A program made the position numbers and the translations under genes. DNA of 5,353 bases from contig JASHRB010000164.1 of the NCBI GenBank assembly GCA_030037575.1, positions 1 to 5,353 on the forward strand, read 5' to 3'. Each line of letters opens with the position of its first letter. The stretch's first letter is position 1. The notes beneath the pieces were generated by a model. That model ran no database searches and had not been told where the DNA came from. It worked only from the letters and a program-made list of their open reading frames with translations. This document shows positions 4,896 to 5,353 of this stretch, in pieces. The DNA is from Candidatus Sulfotelmatobacter sp. (GTDB lineage: Bacteria; Acidobacteriota; Terriglobia; Terriglobales; Acidobacteriaceae).

Positions 4896-5249
4896 ATGAA
4901 GAAGAAGCCGGAGCACCGCGACCTCTTTGCCGGTGCTCTCGAGTTGATGATCCTCAAGAGCCTGCACTGGAGGCCGATGCACGGCTATGCGCTGGCCCAG
5001 CGCCTCCAAAGCATTTCAGAGGACTATCTCCAGATCGAGGAGGGCTCCCTCTATCCCGCCCTGCAGCGGATGTTGAAGGCCGGCTGGCTGGAGACCGAGA
5101 TGGGACTCTCGGCCCGGAACCGCCCGGTGCGGATCTTCCGGGTGACCAAAGCTGGCAGAAAACATCTGGAGCAGGAGCTCGACAGCGTTAAGAAGATGTT
5201 CGCCGGATTCAACCGCGTTCTTCAACTCGCAGGACGCCAGGAGGCTTGA
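4896..5249 (+). CDS. PadR-family transcriptional regulator (acidobacterial, permease-associated type)
   Basis: 117 residues, the size of the small PadR proteins (subfamily with one C-terminal helix). Seen: a winged helix-turn-helix with DLFAGALELMILKSL (9-23), the signature PMHGYALAQRLQ (27-38), the recognition region EEGSLYPALQRMLKAGWL (48-65), the wing around RPVRIFRVTKAGRKHLEQE (76-94), and a final helix (about 95-112) for dimerisation. Known: PadR proteins are dimeric, mostly repressors that respond to small molecules, and in Acidobacteriota a dedicated group precedes ADOP permease genes. Inferred: it represses its own operon. There is no Shine-Dalgarno before ATG 4896, and the promoter predicts a leaderless message. 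A later start would remove conserved helix 1. Its stop TGA shares one base with the permease ATG, so translation is coupled. Confidence 0.94.
   Translation: MKKKPEHRDLFAGALELMILKSLHWRPMHGYALAQRLQSISEDYLQIEEGSLYPALQRMLKAGWLETEMGLSARNRPVRIFRVTKAGRKHLEQELDSVKKMFAGFNRVLQLAGRQEA
5239..5244 (+). promoter_or_regulatory. Shine-Dalgarno of the downstream permease, inside padR
   Basis: AGGAGG lies 4 nt before ATG 5249 and within the last codons of padR. The padR stop and permease start share one base in TGATG. Unlike padR itself, the permease is therefore set up for SD-dependent, coupled translation. Confidence 0.75.
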
Positions 5250-5353
5250 TGGGCTGGTTCCTACAGCTGTTCTCCCGGCGCCGTCGTTATGACGAGCTTT
5301 CTCAATCGATCCACGAGCACCTCGAGGAAAAGATCGCCGACCTCATTGATCGC
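5249..5353 (+). CDS. ADOP-like ABC permease, N-terminal part (3' end outside window)
   Basis: 35 residues are visible before the window ends. The protein starts MGWFLQLFSRRRRYDELSQ and continues with SIHEHLEEKIADLIDR. This is the cytoplasmic N-terminal extension typical of acidobacterial duplicated orphan permeases: a short hydrophobic start, an arginine cluster, then the amphipathic Y-D-E-L-S-x-S-I-x-E-H-L-E-E-K helix ahead of the first membrane span. It is coupled to padR by a one-base overlap. Inferred: a full gene of about 800 codons continues to the right and resembles the one ending at 650. The identification uses only this short but distinctive region. Confidence 0.85.
   Translation, partial: MGWFLQLFSRRRRYDELSQSIHEHLEEKIADLIDR

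Noticed and set aside
1..5353. CRISPR array, tRNA, rRNA, riboswitch or intact insertion sequence
   Set aside because: No spaced direct repeats of CRISPR size, no tRNA cloverleaf or rRNA sequence, and no transposase beyond the 23-codon recombinase relic were seen on reading both strands.

Overview
The window looks like chromosomal DNA of an Acidobacteriota member. Its two ends carry parts of large ABC-type permeases of the FtsX/MacB class. The right-hand one is preceded by a small PadR-type regulator whose stop codon overlaps the permease start. This PadR plus 'acidobacterial duplicated orphan permease' (ADOP) arrangement is typical of the phylum. The assignment rests on recognised family signatures, not on a database search.

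Layout. Positions 1-650 (+) hold the last 215 residues of an ADOP-like permease. Positions 651-907 contain no intact gene: they hold a strong hairpin (726-756), a 23-codon relic of the N-terminus of a tyrosine recombinase (761-832), and overlapping inverted repeats (841-881). Positions 908-3913 are a minus-strand operon of three oxidoreductases. In transcription order these are an aldo/keto reductase (3913-3011), an atypical SDR/NAD(P)-binding protein (3009-2101), a previously uncalled 37-residue ORF with a near-perfect ribosome binding site (2063-1950), and a bacterial-luciferase-like flavin monooxygenase (1930-908). A TetR-family regulator (3985-4623, +) diverges from the operon across a 71-bp gap with a small dyad. 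Positions 4624-4895 are non-coding, with a strong hairpin (4667-4690) and the PadR promoter. PadR (4896-5249, +) and the first 35 residues of the next ADOP permease (from 5249, +) close the window.

How it may work together. The TetR protein is the natural candidate to control itself and the divergent redox operon. The operon combines two NAD(P)H-type enzymes with an FMN-type monooxygenase, a set often seen in responses to reactive carbonyls, quinones or foreign compounds; the substrate cannot be read from the sequence. PadR probably represses its own promoter and the co-transcribed permease. The redox cassette and the recombinase relic lie between two same-orientation ADOP loci, which suggests an accessory insertion.

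The most interesting points are the hidden small ORF that may drive translation of the SD-less monooxygenase, the hairpin that buries the SD of the recombinase relic, and the PadR promoter, which appears to make a leaderless mRNA and carries 14-bp phased ATACT repeats. I do not see a clearly new multi-gene system such as a defence, CRISPR or secretion locus.
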